64,000 nt of DNA from DATARH01 sp036008175 (GCA_036008175.1 DASYOB010000152.1:1-64000); one strand, 5' to 3'; shown: positions 26,521-35,172, numbered from the stretch's first letter. The notes: generated from the letters alone by a model not told the origin. A program made the numbers and translations.

Positions 26521-27759
26521 ATGAGTGGAAACTACGCGCCCCTGGGTTGCCTGAAAGGCGTTCGGGTTGTCGATCTCACCCAATTCGAGGCGGGCCCGAC
26601 CTGCACCGAAGCCCTGGCCTGGCTCGGCGCGGAAGTGGTCAAGATCGAGAACCCGAGCCGCGGCGATCCCGGCCGTAGGATCGCAAGTACCGATGCGAAG
26701 GCCAGCGATTCGTTCTATTTCAAGATCCTCAACGCCAACAAGAAGTCGGCGACCGTCGATCTGAAGACTGAGCGCGGCATTCAGCTCGTGAAGGAGCTGG
26801 TCAAGAAGGCCGACGTCTTCGCCGAGAACCTCGCCCCCGGCACGATTGAGCGCCTCGGCCTCGGCTATGATGTGCTGAAGGAGATCAACCCCGGCATTAT
26901 CTATTGCCAGGTCAAGGGCTTCGGCGAGGGCAGCCCATACGAGAAGAGCCTCGCCTTCGACATGATCGCGCAGGCGGCCGGCGGCACTATGAGCGTGACC
27001 GGCTATCCCGGCGAGCCGCCGGCCAAGCCCGGCTGCACGATCGGCGACACCGGCACCGGCATGCTGATGGCGATCAGCGTATTGGGCGCCCTCTACGAGA
27101 AGAAAGCGACCGGCAAGGGCCGTCGCCTGCAGCTTGCGATGCAGGATTCGGTCATGCATTACATCCGCACCTCGTTCGCGGTCATGGCGCAGAAAGGCAA
27201 TAAGGAAGCGGCGCCGCGCATGGGCGCGCAGTCGACTTCGGGCGCCCCGGCGCCGTGCGGCATCTACCCGTGCAAGCCCTTCGGCTACAACGACTATGTC
27301 TACGTCTTCTGCAGCCGCGCCAACCCCGAGCACTGGGACCGGCTGCTCAAGGTCATCGGGCGCGAGGAGCTGATCGGCGACCCGCGCTTTGCCACCAACG
27401 AGGAGCGCAACAAGCACGAAGGGTTGATCAACGAGATCATCGCCGAGTGGACTAAGCACCACACCAAGGAAGAGGCGATGCAGATCATCGGCGCCGCCGG
27501 GGTTCCGGCCGGCGCGGTGCACGACACGCTTGAGCTGCAGAACGACCCCAGCTTCGAGGCGCGCGGCATCATGCAGGTCATGAAGCACCCGGACGGCGAC
27601 TGGAAATGCGAGACCTGGCCAGTGCGCTTCGACGGCAAGCCGCCCGAGCTGAAGCCGTCGCCGAAGCTCGGCCAGCACACCGAGGAGGTATTCGCCAGTT
27701 GGCTCAATCTGAGCAGCAACGACATCGCCGCGCTGCGCTCCGAGAAGGTGATCGGGTAG
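26521..27759 (+). CDS. Formyl-CoA transferase-like CaiB/BaiF CoA-transferase (copy 2)
   Basis: A 412-residue family III CoA-transferase. ATG at 26521 has GGAGGAG 11 bases upstream. Motifs: VVDLTQFEAGPTCTE, GAEVVKIENPSRGD, KGFGEGSPYEKSLAFD (candidate catalytic Asp) and the glycine loop GDTGTGMLMAI. It is closest to the Frc-like branch and strongly similar to the gene at 47492 in this window. A ThDP-dependent lyase gene follows after a terminator. In the Frc/Oxc pair, Frc recycles formyl-CoA to make new acyl-CoA; an analogous role with another 2-hydroxy or 2-oxo acid is inferred. Confidence 0.87.
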   Translation: MSGNYAPLGCLKGVRVVDLTQFEAGPTCTEALAWLGAEVVKIENPSRGDPGRRIASTDAKASDSFYFKILNANKKSATVDLKTERGIQLVKELVKKADVFAENLAPGTIERLGLGYDVLKEINPGIIYCQVKGFGEGSPYEKSLAFDMIAQAAGGTMSVTGYPGEPPAKPGCTIGDTGTGMLMAISVLGALYEKKATGKGRRLQLAMQDSVMHYIRTSFAVMAQKGNKEAAPRMGAQSTSGAPAPCGIYPCKPFGYNDYVYVFCSRANPEHWDRLLKVIGREELIGDPRFATNEERNKHEGLINEIIAEWTKHHTKEEAMQIIGAAGVPAGAVHDTLELQNDPSFEARGIMQVMKHPDGDWKCETWPVRFDGKPPELKPSPKLGQHTEEVFASWLNLSSNDIAALRSEKVIG

Positions 27760-27791
27760 GCGGAATGCCGACGCGGTGAGTTAGGTGAGCC

Positions 27792-27825
27792 GGGCGGCGC
27801 GGAAACGCGCCGCCCTTTTGTTTTT
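27792..27825 (+). terminator. Strong intrinsic terminator between the CoA-transferase and the ThDP lyase
   Basis: Perfect 10-bp stem GGGCGGCGCG (27792-27801) with CGCGCCGCCC (27806-27815), GAAA tetraloop, tail TTTTGTTTTT. It lies 32 bases after one stop codon and 35 before the start of the functionally linked next gene, so the second gene must use read-through or its own promoter. Confidence 0.92.
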
Positions 27826-27859
27826 GCCCCCCCAGGAAGCCTAGGAGAGGAGACCCTCA

Positions 27860-29506
27860 ATGGCGGAAATCAGCGGCAATGAAATCCTCGCCCGCTGCCT
27901 GAAGGCGCAGGGCGTCAAAGACCTGTTCTTCATCATGGGCGGGCCGATGCTCGATGCGGAGATGTGCTGCATCAAGGAGGGCATCCGCCTGATCGACACC
28001 CGCCACGAGCAGGGCGCTTCCTACATGGCACAGGCCTATTCGCGGGTGACGCAGGGGCCGGGCGTATGCATGGCGGCGAGCGGGCCGGCGACGTTGAATT
28101 TCGGCACCGGCCTCGCCAATGCGCTGATCGATTGCTGCCCGGTCGTCGCGCTCGGCGGCTCGAGCCCGGTCAGCCAGTTCGGCCGCCAGGTGTTCCAGGA
28201 GATCGACCAGGTCAAATGCCTCGAAGGGCAGGTCAAATACGCCGACCGCGTGCACAATCTGAAGCGCATCCCGCAGCAGGTGAACTTCGCCTTTCAGAAG
28301 GCGACGCTCGGCAAGCCCGGGCCGGTCTATCTCGATTTCCCGGGCGATGTGCTTTACGCCAAGACCGAGGAGGACCAGGTCGACTGGAGCTATATGGGCC
28401 GGCCGATCCTGAAGCCGCGGCCCTATGCCGAGCCGAAGGCGATCAACGCGCTGGTCGACGCGATCAAGCAGGCCCGGCAGCCGATCATCTGCTCAGGCAG
28501 CGGCGTGCTGTGGTCGCAGGCCTGGGACGAGATGCGCCAGTTCGTCGAGAAGGCCGGGATCCCGTTCTACACGACCCCGCAAGGCCGCGGCGTGGTGCCC
28601 GACGATCACCCGTATTCCTATCTGACGATGCGCTCGACCGCGTTCCAGGAGGCCGACCTGATCATCGTTCTCGGCACGCGGATGAACTACGTCATCGCCC
28701 ATGCCGCGCCGCCGCGCTTCAACAAGGACGCCAAGATCGCCCGCATCGAGATCGATGCCGAGGAGCTCGGCATGTCGGCGCGCAATGTCGACATCCCGAT
28801 CGTCGGCGACTGCAAGTCGGTGTTGCAGCAACTGATCGATGCGGTCGACGGCAAGACCGCCGAGCGCTTCCAGGGCTGGCGCCAGAAGCTCGCCGACGGC
28901 GAAGAGGCGAAGCGCACGCGGGCCGGCGGCAACTACCCGACCGATGGCGACATCCACCCGCTGCGGCTGTGCGAGGAGATCAAGAACTTCCAGAAGCGCG
29001 ACGCGATCCTGTGCGTCGACGGGCAGGAGATCCTGAATTACGGCCGCCAGTCGATCCCGACCTTCACCCCGGGCCATCGCCTCAATTCCGGGCCGTTCGG
29101 CACGATGGGCGTTGGGCTGCCGTTCGCGGTCGGGGCCAAGACGGCGAAGCCGAACAACCAGGTGATCTGCCTGCACGGCGACGGCTCGTTCGGGCAGAAC
29201 GCGATGGAGCTGGACACGGCGGTGCGGCACAAATTGCCGCTGCTCTGCGTAATCAGCCTCAACGGCGGCTGGACCGCCGACCCGCAGCGCAACAAGCCCG
29301 GCCGCGACCTCGGCTACACCCGCTACGACATCATGGCCCAGGGCCTCGGCGCCTATGGCGAGTATGTCGAGAAGCCCGAGGAGATCCGCCCGGCCCTGGA
29401 GCGCGCGCAGAAGAAGGTCGATGAGGGCATGGTGGCGCTGGTCAACGTCAAGACCGACTATCGCGCCCGCGCCACGACCGTGCGCTTCTCGAACTACGAG
29501 ACCTGA
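27860..29506 (+). CDS. Thiamine diphosphate enzyme, 2-hydroxyacyl-CoA lyase-like
   Basis: A 548-residue ThDP enzyme of the acetolactate synthase/2-hydroxyacyl-CoA lyase/oxalyl-CoA decarboxylase superfamily. The PYR domain carries the catalytic Glu in RHEQGASYMAQ, the middle domain spans about 190-325, and the PP domain has the GDGSF-N motif (HGDGSFGQNAMELDT) binding Mg-ThDP. The segment VALGGSSPVSQFGRQVFQEIDQV resembles 2-hydroxyacyl-CoA lyases (cleaving to an aldehyde plus formyl-CoA). The neighbouring CoA-transferase supports a CoA-thioester substrate. An acetolactate-synthase-like activity remains possible. Confidence 0.8.
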   Translation: MAEISGNEILARCLKAQGVKDLFFIMGGPMLDAEMCCIKEGIRLIDTRHEQGASYMAQAYSRVTQGPGVCMAASGPATLNFGTGLANALIDCCPVVALGGSSPVSQFGRQVFQEIDQVKCLEGQVKYADRVHNLKRIPQQVNFAFQKATLGKPGPVYLDFPGDVLYAKTEEDQVDWSYMGRPILKPRPYAEPKAINALVDAIKQARQPIICSGSGVLWSQAWDEMRQFVEKAGIPFYTTPQGRGVVPDDHPYSYLTMRSTAFQEADLIIVLGTRMNYVIAHAAPPRFNKDAKIARIEIDAEELGMSARNVDIPIVGDCKSVLQQLIDAVDGKTAERFQGWRQKLADGEEAKRTRAGGNYPTDGDIHPLRLCEEIKNFQKRDAILCVDGQEILNYGRQSIPTFTPGHRLNSGPFGTMGVGLPFAVGAKTAKPNNQVICLHGDGSFGQNAMELDTAVRHKLPLLCVISLNGGWTADPQRNKPGRDLGYTRYDIMAQGLGAYGEYVEKPEEIRPALERAQKKVDEGMVALVNVKTDYRARATTVRFSNYET

Positions 29507-29531
29507 GCCTCACGGCTTGGTCTGAAACGGA

Positions 29532-29560
29532 AAGGGGCGGCTCCGGCCGCCCCTTCTTTC
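29532..29560. terminator. Bidirectional intrinsic terminator between convergent genes
   Basis: Perfect 10-bp stem AAGGGGCGGC (29532-29541) with GCCGCCCCTT (29546-29555), loop TCCG, followed by CTTTCT on the plus strand. It serves the ThDP lyase and, from the other side, rpsI. The minus-strand side lacks a long T run. Confidence 0.85.
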
Positions 29561-29581
29561 TCGTGTGTCGGTTGTCGGTGT

Positions 29582-30169
29582 TTACCGCTTTGAGTATTGC
29601 GGCCGGCGGCGGGCCTTGTGGCGGCCGTATTTCTTGCGCTCGACGACGCGGCTGTCGCGGGTCAGGAAGCCGCCATGCTTCAGCGCCGGGCGCAGCCCCG
29701 GCTCGTAGAAGGTCAGCGCCTTGCTGATGCCGTGGCGCACAGCGCCGGCCTGGCCCGAGAGGCCGCCGCCCTTGACCGTGCACCACACGTCGAACTGGCC
29801 GAGCCGGTCGGCCACCACAAAAGGCTGGCTGATCAGCATGCGCAGCACCGGTCGGGCGAAATAAATCGGGCTGTCGCGTCCGTTGACCTCGATCTTGCCG
29901 TTGCCCGGCTTGATCCAAACGCGAGCGACCGCGTTCTTGCGCTTGCCGGTGGCGTAGGAGCGGCCAAGCTCGTCACGGCGCGGCTGCACGTCTTGGGGAA
30001 TGGGGGCCATCGCGGCCGGCGCTGCCGGGGTCGGCGCCGTCTGCGCGGTGGCGATCGCCTGCCGCAGGCTCCCCAGGCCCTCGAATGTCTGCGCACCGCG
30101 TCGCTGCCCGGTCCGGCGAGCGGCGGGCTGCTCTGGCTGTTCCCTCTCCGGCGTGTTGTCGTCGGCCAT
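29582..30169 (-). CDS. rpsI: 30S ribosomal protein S9
   Basis: Small-subunit protein contacting P-site tRNA through its C-terminal tail. The 195-residue product ends KYGRHKARRRPQYSKR, exactly the S9 tail. The core SYATGKRKNAVARVWIKPG lies at about 70-88, so there is an N-terminal extension of roughly 68 residues rich in Ala/Pro/Gln, longer than in enteric S9 (about 130) but seen in some alphaproteobacteria. ATG at 30169, two bases after the rplM stop, giving the classic rplM-rpsI operon. Confidence 0.96.
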   Translation of the reverse strand: MADDNTPEREQPEQPAARRTGQRRGAQTFEGLGSLRQAIATAQTAPTPAAPAAMAPIPQDVQPRRDELGRSYATGKRKNAVARVWIKPGNGKIEVNGRDSPIYFARPVLRMLISQPFVVADRLGQFDVWCTVKGGGLSGQAGAVRHGISKALTFYEPGLRPALKHGGFLTRDSRVVERKKYGRHKARRRPQYSKR

Positions 30170-30171
30170 GC

Positions 30172-30633
30172 TCACGCCCTCACATTCTTGCGGTTCATCG
30201 CGGCGATATCGAGCCGCTCCGGGTTCTGCGCCGCATGCGGGTGCTCGGGTCCGGGGTAGACCCGCAAATTGCGCATAACGCGACGCCCGAGCGGCCCGCG
30301 CGGCACCATCCGCTCGACCGCCTTTTCGATCACCCGCTCCGGGTGCTTGCCGGAGAGGATCGCGCCCTTGCTGCGCCCCTTGATCCCGCCTGGATAGCCG
30401 GTGTGCCAGTAGAAGATGCTGTTGGCGGCCTTGTTGCCGGTTAGCTGCACCTTCTCGGCGTTGACCACAACGATATGGTCGCCGCAATCCATGTGCGGGG
30501 TGTAACTGGGCTTGTGCTTGCCGCGCAGCCGCAGCGCGATCAGCGAGGCAAGGCGGCCGAGCACCAGCCCGTCGGCGTCGATCAACAGCCACTTCTTGTC
30601 GATCTCGGAAGCCTTGGCGGAATAGGTTTTCAT
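30172..30633 (-). CDS. rplM: 50S ribosomal protein L13
   Basis: Early-assembly large-subunit protein. 153 residues beginning MKTYSAKASEIDKKWLLID at ATG 30633; an upstream in-frame ATG at 30705 would add 24 unrelated residues. Conserved VLGRLASLIALRLRGKHKP, GDHIVVVNAEKV and GMVPRGPLGR-type block (RMVPRGPLGRRVM) are all present. First gene of the rplM-rpsI operon. Confidence 0.97.
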   Translation of the reverse strand: MKTYSAKASEIDKKWLLIDADGLVLGRLASLIALRLRGKHKPSYTPHMDCGDHIVVVNAEKVQLTGNKAANSIFYWHTGYPGGIKGRSKGAILSGKHPERVIEKAVERMVPRGPLGRRVMRNLRVYPGPEHPHAAQNPERLDIAAMNRKNVRA

Positions 30634-30676
30634 CTCTGCGGCCCGTTTATGCCGGGAGCCGGCGTCAGGGGCGCAC

Positions 30677-30705
30677 GGTGTAGGCAAAGGCAGTGCCTCG
30701 GTCAA
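30677..30705 (-). promoter_or_regulatory. Candidate sigma-70-type promoter for rplM-rpsI
   Basis: On the minus strand TTGACC (30700-30705) and TACACC (30677-30682) are spaced by 17 bases, about 45 bases upstream of the rplM ATG. The -35 is good, the -10 only fair. Inferred from sequence only. Confidence 0.45.
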
Positions 30706-30856
30706 GCAGAAAACCCCATGAAATCAGGGCACTTCCGATAGGGGTATTAGGATACCTCAGCAACGGATGCCAGGGTGCGCAGCGCCCATGCGCGCTCGCC
30801 TGTTCCCCTGCGGGCATGATCCCGGCAGAATGACGCGAGGATTTGCATGAGGCGAC

Positions 30857-32065
30857 ATGCCGATGGATGCGTTGGAGCCGCGGGGCCGGGAAAAGCTGCG
30901 GCAGGATTATCTCGACGGCGCGCGCGAGCTCCAGCCGATGCTGCGCGCCGACGGCGACGAGATCGAGCGCGGGCGCGAGGTGACGCCGGCGGTGGTCGAG
31001 GCGCTGATCAAGCGCGGCATCTTCAAGATGCTGCTGCCGCGCTCGATCGGCGGCGCCGAGCTCGATCCGCTGACCTACACGGCCGTGCTCGAATTGCTGG
31101 CGCAGGCCGACGGCAGCACGGCCTGGTGCCTCGGGCAGAATTCCGGCTGCTCGATGATCGCGCCTTATCTGGCCCCAGAGATCGCGCGCGAGATGTTCGG
31201 TCTGCCGCGCGGCATCCTCGCCTGGGGCCCGGACGTGCCGGGCGCCGGGTGCTGCGTCGCGGTCGAGGGCGGCTATCGCCTGACCGGGCAGTGGGGATTC
31301 GCCACCGGCAGTCGGCACGCAACCTGGCTCGGCTGCCACGTGCCGATCTCCGAGGCGGACGGCAGCCAGAGAATGAGCCCGAGCGGCCGGCCGGCGGTGC
31401 GCACGATGCTGTTCCCGAAATCCGAGGCGCGCATCATCGACAACTGGCACGTGCTCGGCCTGCGCGGCACCGGCAGCGATAGCTACGCGCTCGAAGATCA
31501 TTTCGTGCCACAGCGTTATACCGCCGGCCGCGACAACCCGGAGGAACTGCGCGAGCCCGGGCCGCTCTATCAGTTCACATCGGGCATGATCTACGCGATG
31601 AGCTTTGCCCATGTGTCGATGGGCATCGCCCGCGGCGCCTACGATGCCTTTATCGAGATCGCGCGCGACAAGGTGCCCCGCGGCGCCAAGGGCACGTTGC
31701 GCGAGAACAACGTGATCCAGTCGCAGGTCGCGCAATGCGAGGCGCGGCTCAAATCGGCGCGCGCCTATCTGCGCGGGACCATCGCCGAGATGTGGGAGGA
31801 GGCGCAGCAGACCGGCAAGATCGGCGCCGATCATCACCCGCAGCTGCGGCTCGCCGCGACCTGGGCGATCCACCAGGCGCGCGATGTCGTCGCCACGCTG
31901 TATCATGCCGCCGGGGCGAGCGCGATTTTCGAGAGCAACCCGCTCGAACGGCGGATGCGCGACATCCACGCCGGGACGCAGCAGGGTCAGGGTCGGCCGG
32001 TGCATTTCGAGACAGTCGGACAGATTTTCCTCGGCCTGCCGCCCGAAGGCCGCATGTTCCGTTAA
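30857..32065 (+). CDS. Acyl-CoA dehydrogenase-fold flavoenzyme (flavin-dependent monooxygenase-like)
   Basis: A 402-residue protein with the acyl-CoA dehydrogenase fold but lacking the usual catalytic Glu loop of true dehydrogenases. Its pattern (LLPRSIGGAELDPLTYTAVLE, GQWGFATGSRHATWLG, WHVLGLRGTGSDSYALED, HAGTQQGQGR-type C terminus) matches the group D flavin monooxygenases such as HsaA/HpaB-like proteins and similar sulfur/aromatic oxygenases. It would need a reduced flavin from a separate reductase, not seen here. Substrate unknown. Stands alone between rplM and the tryptophan dioxygenase operon. Confidence 0.75.
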   Translation: MPMDALEPRGREKLRQDYLDGARELQPMLRADGDEIERGREVTPAVVEALIKRGIFKMLLPRSIGGAELDPLTYTAVLELLAQADGSTAWCLGQNSGCSMIAPYLAPEIAREMFGLPRGILAWGPDVPGAGCCVAVEGGYRLTGQWGFATGSRHATWLGCHVPISEADGSQRMSPSGRPAVRTMLFPKSEARIIDNWHVLGLRGTGSDSYALEDHFVPQRYTAGRDNPEELREPGPLYQFTSGMIYAMSFAHVSMGIARGAYDAFIEIARDKVPRGAKGTLRENNVIQSQVAQCEARLKSARAYLRGTIAEMWEEAQQTGKIGADHHPQLRLAATWAIHQARDVVATLYHAAGASAIFESNPLERRMRDIHAGTQQGQGRPVHFETVGQIFLGLPPEGRMFR

Positions 32066-32086
32066 CAGCCCCGCGATTGATAACGT

Positions 32087-32166
32087 GTCATCCCGGCGCA
32101 GGCCGGGATCCATCACTCAGCGGCACGAGAGGCGGAACGGTGGATCCCGGCCTTCGCCGGGATGAC
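32087..32166. repeat. Dispersed inverted repeat, family A, copy 2
   Basis: 80-base element with ends GTCATCCCGGC and GCCGGGATGAC, the same as at 11982-12061, here in the gap between two convergent genes. Here the inner halves GCAGGCCGGGATCCA and TGGATCCCGGCC are also complementary, so one long cruciform can form. Confidence 0.88.
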
Positions 32167-32231
32167 AATGAAATAACGTGATCGCAGACAGGAGCCGCTC
32201 GCTTAAGGGCGGCATCGCCTACGACAGCTGA

Positions 32232-33107
32232 TCAGCGGGAGCGGCCCGCCTCTTCGAGTTCGGTGCGCACGTCCCAAAGTTCGGGGAAGAAGATGCGGCC
32301 GGCGATCTGCTCCAGATAGCCGACCCCGGCGGTGCCGCCGGTGCCGCGCTTCTGGCCGATAATGCGGGATACGACCTTGAGGTGCCGGTAGCGCCAGAGC
32401 GCGTACGCCTCGTCGAGATCGACAAGTTTCTCGGCCAGTTCGTACGCGTCCCAATGCGTGTCGGGGTTCTCGTAGATCTGCTGGACGGTACCGACGATCG
32501 CTGAATGGCGAACATGCGGCTGGGTCACGTCGCGCTCGAGCACTTCCTGCGGGATCGGCAGGCCAGAGCGGGCCAGGAAGCGCAAATATTCGTCATAGAG
32601 ACTCGGCGCCTCGAACGCGGCCTTTACATGGACATGCGCCTCCGGATCGTGTCGGAACACCGCGAGCATGCTCCTATCCTTGTTGCCGAGCATGAATTCG
32701 ATGATGCGGTGCTGGACGGATTGGATGCCGCTCGCCGGCCCGAGCACATGGCGGAACTGGACGTACTCGCTCGGGGTCAAGGTCGCCAGCACGGCCCATT
32801 GGCTCATCAGCTGGTTCTGGATGTTGGAGACGCGCGCCAGGATCTTGTAGCAGGGCTGCGCCTCGTCCCGCCGCAATGCCGCGATCGCGGCATTCAGCTC
32901 GTGAATGACCAGCTTGAACCAGAGCTCGGTCGTCTGGTGCTGGATGATGAACAAGAGCTCGTCATGGTGCTCGGGCGAGGATAGCGGTTGCTGCGCCGAT
33001 AAAAGCCGGTCGAGCCGCAGATAGGTCTTGTAGTCGAGCCGGCCGTGCAGTTCGGTATGGAGGCCGGCGGCCGGATGCTCCGAGCGCGGCCGGCGCGGCG
33101 CGGCCAT
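32232..33107 (-). CDS. kynA: Tryptophan 2,3-dioxygenase
   Basis: Haem enzyme opening the indole ring of tryptophan to N-formylkynurenine, first step of the kynurenine pathway. 291 residues, normal length. Motifs: LDYKTYLRLDRLLSAQ, FIIQHQTTELWFKLVIHEL (substrate pocket), HWDAYELAEKLVDLDEAYALW and the haem-ligand RYRHLKVVSRIIG with GTGGTAGVGYL. The ATG overlaps the stop of the upstream enolase-superfamily gene by one base (TAATG), so it is the last gene of a five-gene operon. kynB and kynU are not nearby. Confidence 0.95.
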   Translation of the reverse strand: MAAPRRPRSEHPAAGLHTELHGRLDYKTYLRLDRLLSAQQPLSSPEHHDELLFIIQHQTTELWFKLVIHELNAAIAALRRDEAQPCYKILARVSNIQNQLMSQWAVLATLTPSEYVQFRHVLGPASGIQSVQHRIIEFMLGNKDRSMLAVFRHDPEAHVHVKAAFEAPSLYDEYLRFLARSGLPIPQEVLERDVTQPHVRHSAIVGTVQQIYENPDTHWDAYELAEKLVDLDEAYALWRYRHLKVVSRIIGQKRGTGGTAGVGYLEQIAGRIFFPELWDVRTELEEAGRSR

Positions 33108-34204
33108 TACGCCCGGTATTTGTCGACAGCGGCCTGATCGAATTCAAGGCCGAGGCCAGGGGCGGCCGGCATTTCCAGCATCCCGTTCACAGGCTGCGGC
33201 ACCGCTTTCCACAGCGGGAACAGCCGCGGCATGTATTCGACGGTGAGACCGTTAGGCACCGCGCCGACGAGATGGACGTGAATCTCCGGCACGCCGTGGC
33301 TGACGACCGGCACGTTGAAGGCTTCAGCCATGCCGGCGATCTTGAGCCAAGGGGTGATGCCGCCCGAGCGCACCTGGTCGATCATCACGATATCGACCGA
33401 GCGCGTCTCAAGCATGTGGTGGAACGGCACGGTGCCCCACAGGTACTCGCCGCCGGCGACCGGGGTCGACAATGCCGCCGCGACCCGCGCGAGGCCGGCG
33501 TAATCGTCGTGCGTCGTCACGTCTTCGAGCCAGAACAGGCCGACCCCCGCATCCTCGACCCGCCGGCCGATGTCGATCGCCTGCTCGGGCCGCCAGCGCT
33601 GGTTGATGTCGCACATCAAATCCATGTCGGGGCCGACCGCCTCGCGAATGAGCCGCGCCTGCTCGACCTCACGCGCCGGCGAGGTGACGCCGGGCAGCCC
33701 AAGTTGCATCTTGGTCTGGCGATAGCCCTTCTCGCGCAGCCGGCCGGCGGCGGTCACCGCCTCTTCGAGCTTGAGGCCACGCCTGAGCGCGCCGCTGGCG
33801 TAGGTGGCGATATGGTCGCGCCCGCCGCCGAGCATTTTCCACAGCGGCAGCCCGAGCGCCTTGCCTTTGATGTCCCACAGCGCAACATCGATCGCCGACA
33901 TCGCCATCGTCAGCATGCCGGCGGGGCCGGCCGAGCCGGCCGCATCGCGCAGCTTTTTGGCGATCGCCTCGACCCGTAGCGGATCCTCGCCGATAACGAG
34001 CGCGCCAAGCTCGTCGACCGCATGGCGCAGGGTGCGGGTCAGCGCGCCGCCGAAATAGCTGACCCCGAGCCCCTCTATCCCGTCATCGGTGCGCAGCTTG
34101 AGCCAGACGATCGGGTTCTTGGCGTTCGGGTTCTCCGAAAAGCCGGCGAGCGGCTCGTCATTGGGCAGCAGCACGATACCGGTTGCGAGCGAGGCGATCT
34201 TCAC
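33107..34204 (-). CDS. Mandelate racemase/muconate lactonizing-type enolase-superfamily enzyme (paralogue 1)
   Basis: A 365-residue enolase-superfamily enzyme acting on an alpha-proton of a carboxylate (dehydratase, racemase or cycloisomerase). Mg ligands: Asp in LMCDINQRWRPEQ, Glu in FWLEDVTTHDD and Glu in VAGGEYLWG. Second-strand Lys is in YRQTKMQLGLPG, where the usual K-x-K reads K-x-Q. His is in VVSHGVPEIHVHL. A paralogue lies at 35200-36300. Closest style is the acid-sugar dehydratase group, but the K-x-Q change makes an exact activity uncertain. Confidence 0.85.
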   Translation of the reverse strand: MKIASLATGIVLLPNDEPLAGFSENPNAKNPIVWLKLRTDDGIEGLGVSYFGGALTRTLRHAVDELGALVIGEDPLRVEAIAKKLRDAAGSAGPAGMLTMAMSAIDVALWDIKGKALGLPLWKMLGGGRDHIATYASGALRRGLKLEEAVTAAGRLREKGYRQTKMQLGLPGVTSPAREVEQARLIREAVGPDMDLMCDINQRWRPEQAIDIGRRVEDAGVGLFWLEDVTTHDDYAGLARVAAALSTPVAGGEYLWGTVPFHHMLETRSVDIVMIDQVRSGGITPWLKIAGMAEAFNVPVVSHGVPEIHVHLVGAVPNGLTVEYMPRLFPLWKAVPQPVNGMLEMPAAPGLGLEFDQAAVDKYRA

Positions 34205-34213
34205 GAGCTCCCC

Positions 34214-35014
34214 TTATCTGTAGGTTTTCTTGGCCGCGTCCCAGCGCCAGTCCGTGCGGGTGATCGTGACCTTGGGCTTGCCGGTCGGGGTCCGGCAATC
34301 GTCCGCAACCGGCTGGACGGTACTTTTGATATAGCCCGTGATGCGATCAAACGCACCGTAATCAGGCGTGACGACAACGTAAGGAACCTCGCCGGTGCTG
34401 CGATGGTGGTCGCAATCCCGCTCGCTCCGCGCATCGACATTGCCGATCAGCGACAGCTTATCGACGGTCGCGAGCACCAGCACGTAATTGTCCGGAGAGC
34501 TGCTGGTGGTCGTGTGAAAGCTGTCGGCCACCACGATCTGACCGTCGGCGCCGAGCGGGCGGATAAAGTGGTCGCCGAAGGCATAGTTCGCGTCCTGCTG
34601 GATGTTGACGGCATCGAGCAGTTTGGTATCCGCCCCGCCGTCGAACAGCGCGACCACCCCGAAGCAGGCATCGCCCGCAGTGGTAATTCCAATGATCTCG
34701 CGCATCTTGCGGGAGATTTCGACCCTGGCGGTTTCGATATATTCGATCTGCAGCGGCTCTTTCGGGCAGTCGTCTTCGAAGGCCTCTTTGTCGATTGACC
34801 GAATGGAAACGTCGCCGTGGATGAAATCGCCGGTTTTTCCGTCCTTCCCCGGCTCCTGCCGCAAGTCGGGAAAGATAAGACGGATCATATCCCGCCAGGT
34901 CATGTCGTTCGGCAGGCCTGCCTTCTGCCCGAGATCGAATACCTCATCGTGCTCGGCGGCGGCAGGCGACACGGCGCAGGCGACGAGCAGAAGCACCGCG
35001 GCGAGCAGCCTCAC
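34214..35014 (-). CDS. Exported protein, unknown function
   Basis: A 266-residue protein from a GTG at 35014 with a signal peptide (RLLAAVLLLVACAVSPAAA). It carries cysteines in EDDCPKEP, AGDACFGVV, ERDCDHH and DDCRTPTG, consistent with periplasmic disulfides. The central part alternates beta strands (ADGQIVVADSFHTTT, NYVLVLATVDKLSLIG). I recognise no family. It follows the short lipoprotein gene by two bases and precedes enolase-superfamily gene 1 by nine, so it belongs to the operon. Confidence 0.7.
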   Translation of the reverse strand: MRLLAAVLLLVACAVSPAAAEHDEVFDLGQKAGLPNDMTWRDMIRLIFPDLRQEPGKDGKTGDFIHGDVSIRSIDKEAFEDDCPKEPLQIEYIETARVEISRKMREIIGITTAGDACFGVVALFDGGADTKLLDAVNIQQDANYAFGDHFIRPLGADGQIVVADSFHTTTSSSPDNYVLVLATVDKLSLIGNVDARSERDCDHHRSTGEVPYVVVTPDYGAFDRITGYIKSTVQPVADDCRTPTGKPKVTITRTDWRWDAAKKTYR

Positions 35015-35016
35015 GG

Positions 35017-35172
35017 CTACATCCGCTCCATGCCCGCATCCTGCGGCGGCAGATCGATCGCCGGCGGCGGGTCATGCCCGAGCGTCCCCGGATAGACCGC
35101 GTCGAGGGTCCCGCCATGACAGCCGGCGAGCACCGTTGTTAGTAGCAGCATCGCCCACGCAAATGTTCGCAT
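35017..35172 (-). CDS. Very short lipoprotein (51 residues)
   Basis: Translating the minus strand from ATG 35172 gives MRTFAWAMLLLTTVLAGCHG and then a 31-residue tail ending QDAGMERM, stop at 35017-35019. Residues 1-18 are a lipoprotein signal with lipobox VLAGC. AAGGGGGGGAGA precedes the ATG by six bases. Two bases separate its stop from the next gene. It is too short for ordinary length cut-offs and would be missed. The mature peptide is Pro- and Asp-rich; function unknown. Confidence 0.7.
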   Translation of the reverse strand: MRTFAWAMLLLTTVLAGCHGGTLDAVYPGTLGHDPPPAIDLPPQDAGMERM

